A stretch of DNA of 32,892 bases from Parachlorella kessleri (taxonomy: Eukaryota > Chlorophyta > Trebouxiophyceae > Chlorellales > Chlorellaceae): NCBI GenBank assembly GCA_001598975.1, contig BBXU01002761.1, positions 1-32,892 of the forward strand, in the 5' to 3' direction. The notes beneath the pieces were generated by a model. It saw nothing but the letters and a program-made list of their open reading frames with translations, was not told where the DNA came from and did no database searches. The translations under genes were made by a program, and so were the position numbers. Within the stretch, counting starts at the first letter, position 1, and every line of letters starts with the position of its first letter. Positions 13,401 to 23,939 of this stretch are shown in pieces.

Positions 13401-14353
13401 CTCAAAGTGATTGAGGTGCCATGAATGGCAAGGCACTGCTTTGCCAAAGTCTTATTTCAGTCTGACGCTTCCCTTTCTTTGACCCGCCCACCCGCAGACC
13501 AGCCCCAGTGGAGTATGGAGTACATGGGGTCAACCATGATGGCCCCAGTGGCCTTCACCATGATTGGCGTGTTCACCTGCTTCTGTTTCATGTCACGTGA
13601 GTTGCAGGCCAGCCTTGGACGGGTGCTTGTTGTGGGCTTGTCGTGTGGAAGAGTGCTCCCTCTGTCTGTGTCCCAGCCCATATGCATTAAGCAAGTGTGT
13701 GACATAGGGGTGCTACTGCTGGTGAGTGGCAAGAGGGGCAGAGATGCTCTTACGTACGTATACTCCACCCAAGAAGCCCTGCCGGGCGGGTGTGGTGGAA
13801 AGTTTTGAATGACTCGGCAACGATGCGGTATGGGTGCTTTGCGGTGTGCAGTGTATGTGGTGATGGTCGTCCTCCAGGAGAAGGGCCTGCTGTGGGAGCC
13901 CAGCTACACCCCTCTCGAAACCATGGTGCGTGCAAGCCTGCATGTCGGGTGGAGAAATCCATCTAGTGGCGGGCCTTTTGTCATGAAGGAGGCTGGCATC
14001 CATTTGTGCGCCATGCCACGCTGTTTCGTGATGTTTTCTTTGGGGGCACCTGGCGATATCCCATGGTGTGTGACCATCAACCCAGATGGCGGCTGGCAGG
14101 CACACACAGCCTGCATATGTTCTGTATCTGTTACCTCATGAAGCCTGGTAAAGCCTACTGGCACCATTTTTTCCAGTAGGTCTCACGTGTGCCTATCGCG
14201 ACCCCCCCCCCCCCCCCCCTGCAGGACCCAGCGCCGAGTGACAACTTTGATGACGACTCTGCCCAGGCCTCACACGACGGCAGCCCAATGGCGCGCAAGC
14301 GGGGCACCTCTATGTCACCCTTCCAGATCAGCCACCCCGAGTACCGTGTCTGA
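10476..14353 (+). CDS. TMEM45 / DUF716 family multi-pass membrane protein
   Basis: Function in algae unknown; animal TMEM45 proteins and plant DUF716 proteins are seven-helix membrane proteins. Eleven exons: 10476-10569, 10661-10687, 11234-11315, 11545-11685, 11910-12013, 12280-12332, 12627-12790, 13162-13232, 13498-13596, 13852-13925, 14225-14353; 345 residues, all phases closing. Family marks: GHVLPGAVLIMWGSWW (41-56), NNWQH (135-139) followed by a helix containing FFLSGVVDFLG, AEAFLMALH, and FQGAWLVETA. Likely helices near 43-61, 92-110, 142-162, 168-184, 190-212, 226-244 and 256-286. The N terminus is His-rich (MDMTAHDHTGHSG); the tail is acidic, then Ser/basic (DNFDDDSAQ, MARKRGTSMSPFQ), a plausible phosphorylated cytosolic tail. 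Exon 2 is only 27 bases; intron 3 has a GC donor. Confidence 0.92.
11316..11544 (+). other. GC-AG intron (TMEM45-like intron 3)
   Basis: Donor AGCAG|GCACGT, acceptor GCTGCAG. Phase 2 in and out gives LAS-R-RGAPYRAS; the nearest GT donor would shift the frame. Confidence 0.75.
14202..14219 (+). repeat. Run of 18 cytosines at a 3' splice site
   Basis: An uninterrupted C18 followed by TGCAG forms the polypyrimidine tract of intron 10 of the TMEM45-like gene, five bases from the exon. Confidence 0.9.
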
Positions 14354-15710
14354 GCGGTCTGGGAAGTGTTGCACCAGCCTCATGGCCAGGTTTGCAGTGG
14401 AGAAGTCTGCGAAAGGGGGTCAGGACTAGCCCCCGCTGGGTGAGCTGGTTTGGAGGAGGTGGGACCACTGGCAGCCTTGCGGCCTGGAGAAAGAAGGAAA
14501 CCAAAACTCCGTGGGCCCAGCTGTCATGCTCCTGCGGAAGAACAGGCTGCAGCTCTGACTGCAGCCAGAATGCCCTTAAATCCCATATGACAGTGTGTCG
14601 GCCCCTCCTGGCAGGCACAGCAGGGCAGTTTCATTGGTTTGTCACAACTACAGCTATGTGCGCATTGTGGACTGATAACGCAGCAGCACCACCAGGGCTT
14701 GTTGTGTGTCGCCTGATGTGTGGGCCGGGGTGTTTGTACCCACGACTCCTTTGCCTGGACGAGTGAGGGGCGCCATGCCGGCTCCCACACCTTTTTCGTC
14801 CTGCTTGATATATGCCTGGACCTTACACAAATAGTAGTTTTTTTTTGTTGTGGTGTGTGCTGTGTTCCCAAGGGTTGCGTGGAGGCGTGCTGCCCCTGGC
14901 CCCTGGATTGTATACGAGTCATAGCTGATGATATGAGGTTGCGCTGCTGCGCATGCGTTCAGGCTTAGGGGTTTTACGAAGTGGCATAGCTTGCTTTGTT
15001 CCTGGCTTGAGTGACGGGGCATTTGATGCACCATACCTGCTGTGGTTTCGTGTGTGTGCGTCCCCAGTGTGTCGTGTCTGGCGGTAAGAACCTGTTGTTG
15101 TCAGCGGGATGCCATAATGCTTCAAACAAATTGTGCAGGTGCTAGTGTGCAGCCTGTGGTTTTTTGAGGTGTGTAGACTTGTCCTAATGGGTGTGATCAT
15201 GGGTTTATATGAGCATGCCTCGTGCAGACTAGTTTTCCCATCCATTTCATTAGGGTTGGGTTTGCTTCCTATGGCCCAGTCCTTATCTGTTCCCTTGAGC
15301 TGCAACCTTGTTTGTTATCCAATACCCGTACCCGTCATCTAGCACCTAGGGTGCCTTTTTTGGTCAACAGCTGGCAGGTCTTAGGGTTGCTTGTAGTAAG
15401 CAGCGCGCCCTGCTTGCTGACATTATTGGCCCACTCCTCATTTGTCCAGGATCTTTCCTGTATTTGATTTGCCTATATGTCCAGGGCTGGCTCGCCTTAG
15501 CTGGCGGCGGTTTGCATTGGGGGAGTTTGAGAAGTTGTTGCTGGGTGTGGGCGAGAGGATATGGGTGTTATTTTCCTGCCTACATTGTTAGGCACTGCGA
15601 AACAAATCAGGCCAAGTCCCAAGCTTGGTCCTCTTTTGGGGGTTGTGGGGTATTTTATTCTCCTGGACAAACTGATTTCATCGTAGCTCTTCTCATGAAT
15701 TCCATTGTAA
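14354..15710 (+). other. Long 3' UTR of the TMEM45-like gene
   Basis: About 1.35 kb without a recognisable gene, rich in G and T on the plus strand. The first sense TGTAA is at 15706-15710. Short ORFs on both strands have no family match and biased, repetitive translations. Confidence 0.55.
15706..15710 (+). terminator. Poly(A) signal TGTAA for the TMEM45-like gene
   Basis: First TGTAA downstream of the stop at 14353. It lies 137 bases from the opposing signal of the convergent desaturase. Confidence 0.55.
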
Positions 15711-15847
15711 GAACACATGCTGGACATGAGAGGCCTCGCTGGGAAGCTCAGGCTCCTTTTTGAAGTGTGTGACCGCCCCTAGCATGGCATCAACTGGCTT
15801 GACAAGCTGCCGTGAGATGGATGCCATAGGCTTGCTGGCAAGCAAAG

Positions 15848-15852
15848 TTACA
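15848..15852 (-). terminator. Poly(A) signal TGTAA for the desaturase
   Basis: First sense TGTAA on the minus strand after the desaturase stop at 16534, giving a 3' UTR of about 680 bases with no gene in it. Confidence 0.55.
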
Positions 15853-16533
15853 GGTTTTGTCATGTCCTTCGCTCCAGTGGTTCATTGAAAGATCTACTGT
15901 CCAAGCCCAACTTCACATAGTATAGCCTCCTTTGCACCTGCCCAATGGTAATAAGTCTATAGCTTGTGGGGCATACGACATGCCCAGCCCATCAGGCGGC
16001 CGTTCACTTCTCGAAAGAATGCCATCAAAACAAGTATGAAAGTCAGCATTCAGTGCCTAGGTTTGGAAAGGACGAGCCAGTTGCCAGCAAGGGCTGCAGT
16101 ATGCATTGCAGCCTGGCCAGGGCCACTGACGCTACAAGAAGCCAACACAATAGGATGTCATGTAAACAGTGCGTCCGAAAGTCAAGTTTTTTAGAGAGGG
16201 TTCGAGCCATGCTAGGCAAGCCACGAACAAAAGCAGCCAGGAGGCCCAAACCCCGTCTCCCTCAAGCACAAGTCAAGCATAGGCCGGCAGCTGGCAGCCT
16301 AAGCTAACTATGCCCAAAAGCCGCCAATGGTTGGCAGCACACCCAAGACGCGAATCAGCACACTTCAGCATCTCACCACCTAGCCGGGGAGCTGTGCTGT
16401 TTCTCAGCACGGGCCTACCATGCCATACAGCTTCCAGCTGAGCCGCTGCCCCACAACATCTCACGAACGCAGCGTGAAGGGGGGCTTGGGGACAGCTAGC
16501 ACCAATACACCGGTTGCGCTGCGTTAGAGGTCA

Positions 16534-19233
16534 TCAGTTTAGAGGCTTGTTCTCAGACGAAACCACCCTCCGAACTGCGCCACCCTTGCCGCCCTCCTTG
16601 CCGTTCGCGGTGCCGCCGTTAGCGCCATTCTTGCTCGATTGAGCCAGCGTGACTGTGGCACGGACGGCAGCGCGGGCTGCAGCCTCGTTTTCAGCGAACA
16701 CGCCATACTGGCAGTTGGACTCCAGATACTTTTTGTTCGACTCGGGGATCCCTGCAACAGGTGCCCAACCGGCAACAGCTTTAGGGCCTGAGACACAGGC
16801 ACCGGCAACAAGCCAGGAACAACAGCCGTCGGGCTTCGTCAGGCCCAGTCGGCAACTCTAGGCTGCAGTTTTATATCAAAGTAGGTAACACGTTTGGCCC
16901 TCAACTCCTAGCCTACTCCGCACCACAGCACAACAACCAGGTATGGGTACGGCAGGGCAACTCCATCTCCAGGCCTATTGTGCACAACCACTCACCCTCC
17001 TTCTGCACGCGGCGGATGCGGCTCCAGGGCCCGATCTGGGGGTTGAACAGGAATTGATAGATGACCCAGCACCAGGAGCGGTGCTGATAGAGATGGTTAT
17101 AATACTCTGGGGCGATCTCTCGCAACTGCAAGGGGGCAACACAGTGACAGAACAACACTCAATTCATAAGCCCGTGGCAGTGCTGTGGGGCTGTTCAGGA
17201 ACCAATGCGCAGCAGCTAACAATGGGAACTTCGCCACCTAAGCAGCTCAACTACAGGCTTTTTGTTGGCGGCGACATGATATAGGATGCTAAACTGCGCC
17301 CACGCGGCATGACTCCTGTGCCTGCTTGTGCCCACTCACCCTGGGCAAGCGAGTCCAGGGGATCTGAGGGAAGTCGTGATGCTCGTTGTGGTAGCCCACA
17401 TTGTAGGTCAGCGCGTTGAGTGGCCCATAGTAAGAGTAGGTTTCCTGGCCCTGCATACGATTGGAGGGGGTTGCTATCACCAAACCTCAGCAAGCCCGAG
17501 AGCCCCAAGGGGCACAAACCAGGAACCCAGAAAACATTTCCACGCTACATCTACAACCTGAAAACTCACCATCTCCGGTGAAGCGACTCCTATCCTTAAC
17601 CGAGCACCCATGCGGCTGACCACCGCAGTCTAGACACCGCACCCCCCTGCACCCACCTTCTCAAACACATAGTGCTCTGCCAGCAGATGGCCTGCCAGAG
17701 GATGGATGCCGCCAGCAAAGAGGCTGCCCAGGGCCAGGTACAGCAGTGACTGGAAGCCCCAGAACCTCAGGATCAGCAGGTCAACTGTGATGACGATCGC
17801 CCAGTTGACAACGTCGCCACGGTCTGCAGAACAGCAGAGGTAGCTATGCACATCAGGCAGCACAGACTTTTAAGGTGCAGCACATGGATCAGCGCACGCA
17901 GCTTCCTCAGGTGCAAGGAACATGCCCGCAGGTGAAGAACTAGCTATGAGTTTCCATAGGGCATTGTGGAATTTTACATATCCCTGCATTAAACACCAAA
18001 TGGCGCCTCTGCTCCCTGACTCACGGATGGCCTTGGGGCGGATGAGGATGGGGCGGACAGCGTAGACCAGGATGTAGAAGAACATATAGATGAACTTGGG
18101 GATGTAGCCGCGAACCCACTTGCCCTCAAATTTGGTGGGCAAATCCACATCCCCATCATCCACACCCTACAATGGCAACGCACCATTACTCTTAGTCTAT
18201 TGCGCAACACCAGTGCACTGTGAGCCAGTGTCCTTTCCGTCCACCAGCCAGGCTTCCAGAAGTTGTGGGTCGGGACGCAGCAAACATGACACAAGCAACC
18301 CCAAGACCAACACACACCTCAGCAGCCAGCCATACCAGGCTGCCATGCAACGCTGCGCCCTCCCACCACAGCTTGCTCCCATAACCAAGGATACCACATG
18401 CACAGCCCCACCACTAGGCACCTGACTCTGCCACTGCCCCACCGCCCTCCGTGCAGGGCACCCCATCCAACCCGACAGATTCACCGAAGCGTACCATGAA
18501 TATATGGTGATCGTGATGGTACTCGCGGAACTTGGTGGCCACCGGCACCACCAGAACACAGTTGCTGAAGATGCAGAGCAGCTTGTTGTAGATCGGCGTG
18601 TAGAAGGCCATGTAGTGGCCCACCTCGTGCTGTGAGCTGAACAGGTTCTGATTAAGCGTGCCGCTCACCGCCCAGGCTGCAAGCAACATTTGCCACCAAG
18701 CCCAGGTGCGCACGGCGTAGGCCATGGCAAACTGGATGCAGGTGACGGCTATGACCTGCAGGCAACACCAGCGGCAGCGTTAGCCAGGCTTGCCCAATTA
18801 CAACCGCGAGCCAGCGCAGAAAGTGACCCGGGCTCACGCCCCCAGTCACCAGAGGCGCAGGTAAAGGCTGCGAGTCAGTGCAGAAAGTGATCCGGTTTAC
18901 TGTGGCCTTCAGCGCTGCAAGCACCTGTGTCCGAAGAGGACACATAATAGCAAGGCAGGAGGCTACGTATACACACCTGGTAAGCTGTGACATTGTCGTA
19001 GCCGTAGAGCTTCCTAATCTTCTCGCCATACTTGGCTAGGAGCTCGCGGCGCCGCATAGAGTGGGGCTCCCCACTGGAGGGCAAGGGCCGCAAGAAGAGC
19101 AACAGTTTAGCTATGCATGACAACGCTTTGCAGTTTCAAACACAGTAGCGAGGACTGAGACTCGTGACCAGCCACCCACAACAGCCACTCACCTTGACAC
19201 CCACTGAAAGTCGTCCTGATATTGAGCCTGCAT
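16534..19233 (-). CDS. Sphingolipid delta-4 desaturase (DES1/DEGS family)
   Basis: Di-iron ER membrane enzyme that introduces the 4,5 double bond into the long-chain base of dihydroceramide. Exons on the minus strand: 19233-19193, 19073-18977, 18755-18495, 18166-18025, 17823-17657, 17450-17340, 17125-16996, 16751-16534; 388 residues. Histidine boxes: HEVGH (89-93), HHDHH (126-130), HNEHH (257-261, within [13 protein letters not shown]). Other family marks are [25 protein letters not shown] and [19 protein letters not shown]. The short first exon ([13 protein letters not shown]) splits a serine codon. Relatives are about 320-340 residues; this one has a hydrophilic C-terminal extension of about 65 residues rich in Ala, Gly, Lys and Asn, including [15 protein letters not shown] substrate difference (4-hydroxylation) cannot be excluded from sequence alone. 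Confidence 0.95.
18806..18895. repeat. Diverged 26-base direct repeat in desaturase intron 2
   Basis: Copies at 18806-18831 and 18870-18895 share 23 of 26 bases; all three differences are C to T on the plus strand. Core GCAGAAAGTGA is identical. Confidence 0.85.
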
Positions 19234-19780
19234 GGTGCTGGCGGAAGCCCAGCGGCAACTAGGAAGGTTGACGCCCAAGGGCTGCTTATGAGGCCCAGCA
19301 GCAGGGTGGTGAACGCGCGCTACTGCTCATGCACCGAGGGCGGGCGTTGCCTACCCAGTTACCAACTGGAAGTTTAGGGGCACGCAAGGGAGCGTGTATA
19401 TTTCAAACGATCGATACACGTAGTCCTCACAAGGTAGAAAGGCGGAAAACATTACGTATGCGCATCTGCAGGACTAATTAGTGCAGCGCTGGTTAATATC
19501 CTGTTCTATTGTGCAGATTTGCATCTAGTTAAGTCGGCTAGACTGAGGTGGCCTACGCGGTTGTAAGCGCGCTGGCATGCAGCCAACACTGCCAGTGCGC
19601 ACAGAGCAGTTGCTCTGCGCGCATTAAGCCTTGGGTAACACCGTGTACTTCATAACCTTCACAGATCGTGCAAACTGCTTCGCTGTTTGCAAATTGGAAG
19701 TGCAGGAAGCCAGCTGAGCTCGCTTTGCTATAAAGCTGTGAACTTGCCTTGGAGCTGAGCTGTTGAGTAGCCTCTTCGGT
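19234..19780 (-). promoter_or_regulatory. Upstream region of the desaturase gene
   Basis: About 550 bases between the desaturase start and the end of the panB 3' UTR. No ORF of note. It is locally A/T-richer than its surroundings and should carry the desaturase promoter; no defined element was recognised. Confidence 0.45.
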
Positions 19781-19785
19781 TTACA
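19781..19785 (-). terminator. Poly(A) signal TGTAA for panB
   Basis: First sense TGTAA after the panB stop at 20126, about 340 bases downstream. Confidence 0.6.
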
Positions 19786-20125
19786 AGGCAGAACAGTAGG
19801 AAACAAAAGGAACCTCTGCACTTCCTAGTGCACCTCCATTGCCACATATATTAGCATGGGTGTCAGGTAGTGCGAACAGGGTGTAAGAGTCGAGCTGGAG
19901 GTACAGGACGGGATATATGTCAAAACCACAGGGAGCTGCAAGAACGGCTGGACACGGCAGCAGAATATCAAAAAAGGGCACCTATTGTAGAAGGACACGC
20001 CACAGTCACTTCCCAATGCGGGGTCCTTGCACTGAAGGTCACAGGGCAAGCTGGTAATACCCAGACGGACGGTAGCAGAGAGAATAAGAAGCCAGTCACT
20101 CACACAGCACGCCAATTCGCACAGC

Positions 20126-23100
20126 TCAGCTAGCCCCATCAAGCTTCTGCCCTGGCGGCTGAGCTGCAGTTGGGGCCTGCTGGTGCGCCGGCTGCTGCCC
20201 CGGCTGCTGCGACATGACAGTCTCAACAGCGTCCCTAGCCTTTGTAAGCCCCTCTCGCTCCAAGTCCCGCATCAGCAGCTCCACCTCCTGCTGCGGAATC
20301 CTGCGCTTACCAATTAAGCAGAGCTAGTTCAGAGTAGGACGGCTCCGCCGTAGGCTGTGGAACCCTTACCAAATGCTGGGCATGCTCTCCTCCAGACAAC
20401 CTGTGCATGTTTTAGGAAACCATGCATCGTTGCAATATCACACGCGTGCTAAGATTATCACTGATTGCGCGCTGCCTGTTCATCAGGCTCTCAAACAGCT
20501 GGCCTACGCGCCCATGTCCACCGCGCCCACATTCATTCACCACCCGTCCACAGAGTACATTGCCTGTGGTTTGTGCTTGGTGCCCTGCGCCTTTGTGAGC
20601 GCGCCCCCACATGCCACTGTGCTGCCTACTACCATTGTGTCGTCCCTGCTTGCCCCCACTGGATTTTGTGTGCCAGCCAGGGCTGCAGGCTTACTTGTAG
20701 GGCGAGTACTTTTGCGAAGGGAAATCGCCCGCCACCACGTCTCTGTGGTATGCGCCCAGTGCCTCCTGAATCACATGGCCCACTGCCGCATACTGCAGGC
20801 ACAACCGGGGGGAAAGGGCAAGGCATGAGGAGACCAATGGGAGACCTTCAAGGAGTCACCAGTAGAGTTTAGTTGTACACTTGGTAAAGAAAAGCAGCAT
20901 ATCAGAGCTGGCAGGATCCGCAAACTGTCAAGGCTGCTAACACGGGCACCCTCCCACCCAAGACTGCATGTCTAGCTATAGCGTGGGAACCCGCAGCTGA
21001 CACTGAGAGTGACCGGGAGTGCAGCCCCACCTGCTTGCAAAACTTGGGGGTGACCTTGGCATGGTGAGGGTGCTGCATCATGCCCAGAAGGTCGTGATAC
21101 ACAAGCACCTGCAGGAGCAGCAGTTGTATGCCACTAAGGGCCGCAGGACAGACTGCAACGCCCATGTAAAACGGCACTGCATTTTGGCAGGGATCCTGTA
21201 CCTAAGCGTGGCAGGCTGCTTCAAACCTGCACCTTATCACATTTTCCTAGCCAACCAACGAATGCCATAAGATTGCACCTAACTTGACCAGAGACCATCT
21301 ATTCTCTGTTCGCATCACTTGACACCGTGAAAGACACCTGGTGCAAGCAGATGTGAGACAGGTGCGACGAAGGTAGGCTGGGTGGCAGTCACCCTCGCAC
21401 GCGTTCACCACGCATATGACGTGCCTGCCCGCTGGTATTAGGCCCTGCCCCAATGCCGATTGTGGGTATGCCAATCTCACTGGTCACCGCAGCTGCCACC
21501 GCTGCCGGAACGCACTCCAGCACTAATCCGAAGCAGCCGGCCGCCTCCAGAGCCTGTATGGAGACAGCAGACCAGGTCCGTGCATGCAACGAACCCCGCC
21601 TGTTGCACTCACATGGTGACCACAACATGCAAGATGGAGACCAGGGCACCATGAGGTCCACCAAGTTGGTGGTTTCAGGCACTCCCTACAAACTAGGGCC
21701 ATGGGCTATGAGGTCCCCTGGAGGTTCACCTGCTCCACATACACCCAGTCCAATCCTCAACATGTCCGTACCTTAGCTTCCTTCACAACCCGCACAGCAT
21801 CATTGGCATTCTGGGCAGCCGGGCGGAAGCCTCCTAGCACGCTGATAGCCTGCAGGCCACGCGAACCCACAAATCGTCTACCCAAACCCAACATGCAAGT
21901 GCAAGTACGCATGGCCAATGCATATATATTAGCTGCAGGCCTGACGAATGGCATGTCAGCGAGCAAGCCTAGGCTTGCGAGGAATGGCCACGCTGCATGC
22001 ATTGCCAGAGTGCCATGGGTGTCACCTGGGGGGTGAGGCCCACATGCCCCATGACTGCCACTCCCGCCTCCACCACAGCATGCACAGCACGGACCCGGTT
22101 AGCAAAACCCCCTGCAGCAGCAGCGGGGTGGAGGTCAGGAGCCTTATGCAGCTGAGTGGTAGCAATGCTGCCGGGTCCTGGTGAAGGTTGCCACTGTCCT
22201 GACCTGTGCCAGGACTGTGAATACCAGGCAACAGCCCGCAGGAGTGCAGAGCATATGGCACTCTACCTTTTCCTAGGCTCCCTGGCAAGTCTGGAGGCAT
22301 GCCACACATGCAGCCAACAAACACCAACAGCCACCCGATATGAGACATTTGCCACCTCGTTTCGAGCGAGTGACCCACCCTCAATCTTCACAGCGTCCAC
22401 CTGCCCCTCCTTCATCATTCGCACCGCGTTCATGACGGCATGCTCGGGGCTAACCTCTACCGAGCCAAAAGGCATGTCACCCACAATGAAGCACCTGCAT
22501 CGCCCCCACAGCCAGGTGGGTGTCACACTCGCAAAACATTCTCACTGGCGTGGAGGTTTTTGCAAGCATCATCGGCTGCCCTCTGTGTATTGACACTACA
22601 TGTGGCCCAACTGCCCCACCAGCAAACCGTAGTGGCAAAGAACCTAACCCTGGCAGGCACTCTAGGATGGCTTAGCGCCGCCTTCCATGGAGCACACTCG
22701 CACAAACACATAGCAGCAAGCCATGCTGCCAAGGCTGGCTGGCAGCATGATGCCCTGAAAGCTGCTGTCCCCGCACCAGAGTTTAACTGGCGGACTAATA
22801 GTGAGGTGCAACAGCCCATGTCACCCCCGCAGCCACACAGAGTGACAGCCACCTGCCTGCTGGCTCCCCTGGACACTGCCTTGCAGTGCAGGAGCATCTC
22901 GTCCAGGGTGATGGGCAGCGTGGTGTCGTGGCCATGCACCACCATGGCCACGGAGTCTCCTACCAGCAGCATGTCGATCCCCGCCTCATCTACCTACTAA
23001 CCACGGGCAGGGTATGTGACAATTCGAGGATCGTCGGGACACGGATGGCCCTCTCTCAGCAGGGAGAGGGTGTGGCTGACGGTGTCTGCGGCTGTTGGCA

Positions 23101-23686
23101 GTCCCATGCCGTTCCACAGGGCAGGCACGCTCTGCATGCCCGACCGGCATGCCCGACCAAGCATCGGGCTAGCTAGACACACCCCTGCAGCTGGCCTGTA
23201 GCCATGACAAGAACTGGTTTTCCACCCTTCAGGCCTGCATCACAGCCGGCACCACACTACCAATCACCAGCCCTCCAGCCGCACACTCACATGCACAGCG
23301 GAAGGATAGTCATACGCTGTCACCATCGAGATGGGCTCTCCACGCTGGTACTTGTCCCTCAGGGTACGCAGCGTGACGCGCTTTGGTGAGGGTGCTGAGG
23401 GCCCGCTGTACACCGTGTTTTCTGGCTTGATGGAGTGGCACCGCTGCTGCACCCCAGCCGCTGTAGAGGGCCTGGCCCTGGCAGCCAAGCCTGGGAACAG
23501 GACGCAAGATACACGAGGCACTTGTATCCATAGCAAATAGAAGGAAAACAGCCCAAGCATTCCAAGGGTCCAAGGGACAGGGTGGCACACAGCAGGTGTC
23601 CAAGCTGGCCTACCTGAAAGGCGGCCATAAGGGTTGAGCACCACACCGCAGAGCTTTCTCTGGACCTCCCTCCAGTAAAATGCCAT
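20126..23686 (-). CDS. panB: 3-methyl-2-oxobutanoate hydroxymethyltransferase (ketopantoate hydroxymethyltransferase)
   Basis: First committed step of pantothenate, hence CoA, synthesis: transfers a hydroxymethyl group from methylene-THF to ketoisovalerate. Ten exons on the minus strand: 23686-23614, 23490-23291, 22993-22857, 22494-22379, 22111-22026, 21849-21772, 21553-21425, 21108-21031, 20792-20695, 20300-20126; 389 residues. Metal-binding D104 (LVGDSV) and D143 (VGDMPFG), E175 (KIEGG), the catalytic E243 (LECVP), [18 protein letters not shown], and [20 protein letters not shown] are all present. The Arg-rich, acid-poor N terminus suggests mitochondrial import, as in plants. The C terminus ends in a Gln/Pro/Ala-rich tail. 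Introns 3 and 7 have GC donors. Its start is 253 bases from the divergent SufE1 start. Confidence 0.97.
21109..21424 (-). other. GC-AG intron (panB intron 7)
   Basis: Donor GGCAG|GCACGT, acceptor CCTGCAG, phase 0. The joined sequence [12 protein letters not shown] is the invariant PanB block, so the junction is secure. Confidence 0.92.
22495..22856 (-). other. GC-AG intron (panB intron 3)
   Basis: Donor AGCAG|GCAGGT, acceptor CGATGCAG, phase 2, giving SRGAS-R-CFIVGD. The GT four bases inside would give the wrong phase and a stop. Confidence 0.85.
23134..23158. repeat. Tandem pair of GCATGCCCGACC in panB intron 2
   Basis: Two identical 12-base units, 23134-23145 and 23147-23158, separated by one G. 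Confidence 0.85.
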
Positions 23687-23939
23687 GGCAGTCTTCGTTG
23701 GGTTTAGCTGCAACGCGCCCAAGCAACAACGGCACGCAGGATGGGGGCTGCTCCGAAAGCGTGTCACCGCGTTGCGACAGACTATAATCTTCGGTCAAGA
23801 TCAAACCCTGTCCGAATGAAGCGGCAGTCGGTCTCAGGGCGCAAAATCTCCAGCATGACGAAGCATGATAGTGTCCTGGAATTGCTCCCCTTGACGCTTC
23901 TTCCCTGCTATCCTCTCCTCTTCTCCAGTTTTGTCCAAT
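23687..23939. promoter_or_regulatory. Bidirectional promoter region, panB / SufE1
   Basis: Only 253 bases separate the two divergent ATGs, so both promoters and 5' UTRs share this space. A pyrimidine-rich tract (about 23882-23936) lies just before the SufE1 start. No TATA box was recognised. Confidence 0.65.

Noticed and set aside
22440..23000. 186-codon plus-strand ORF
   Set aside because: Antisense to panB exons 3 and 4 and the intron between them, which carry the conserved metal-binding motifs.
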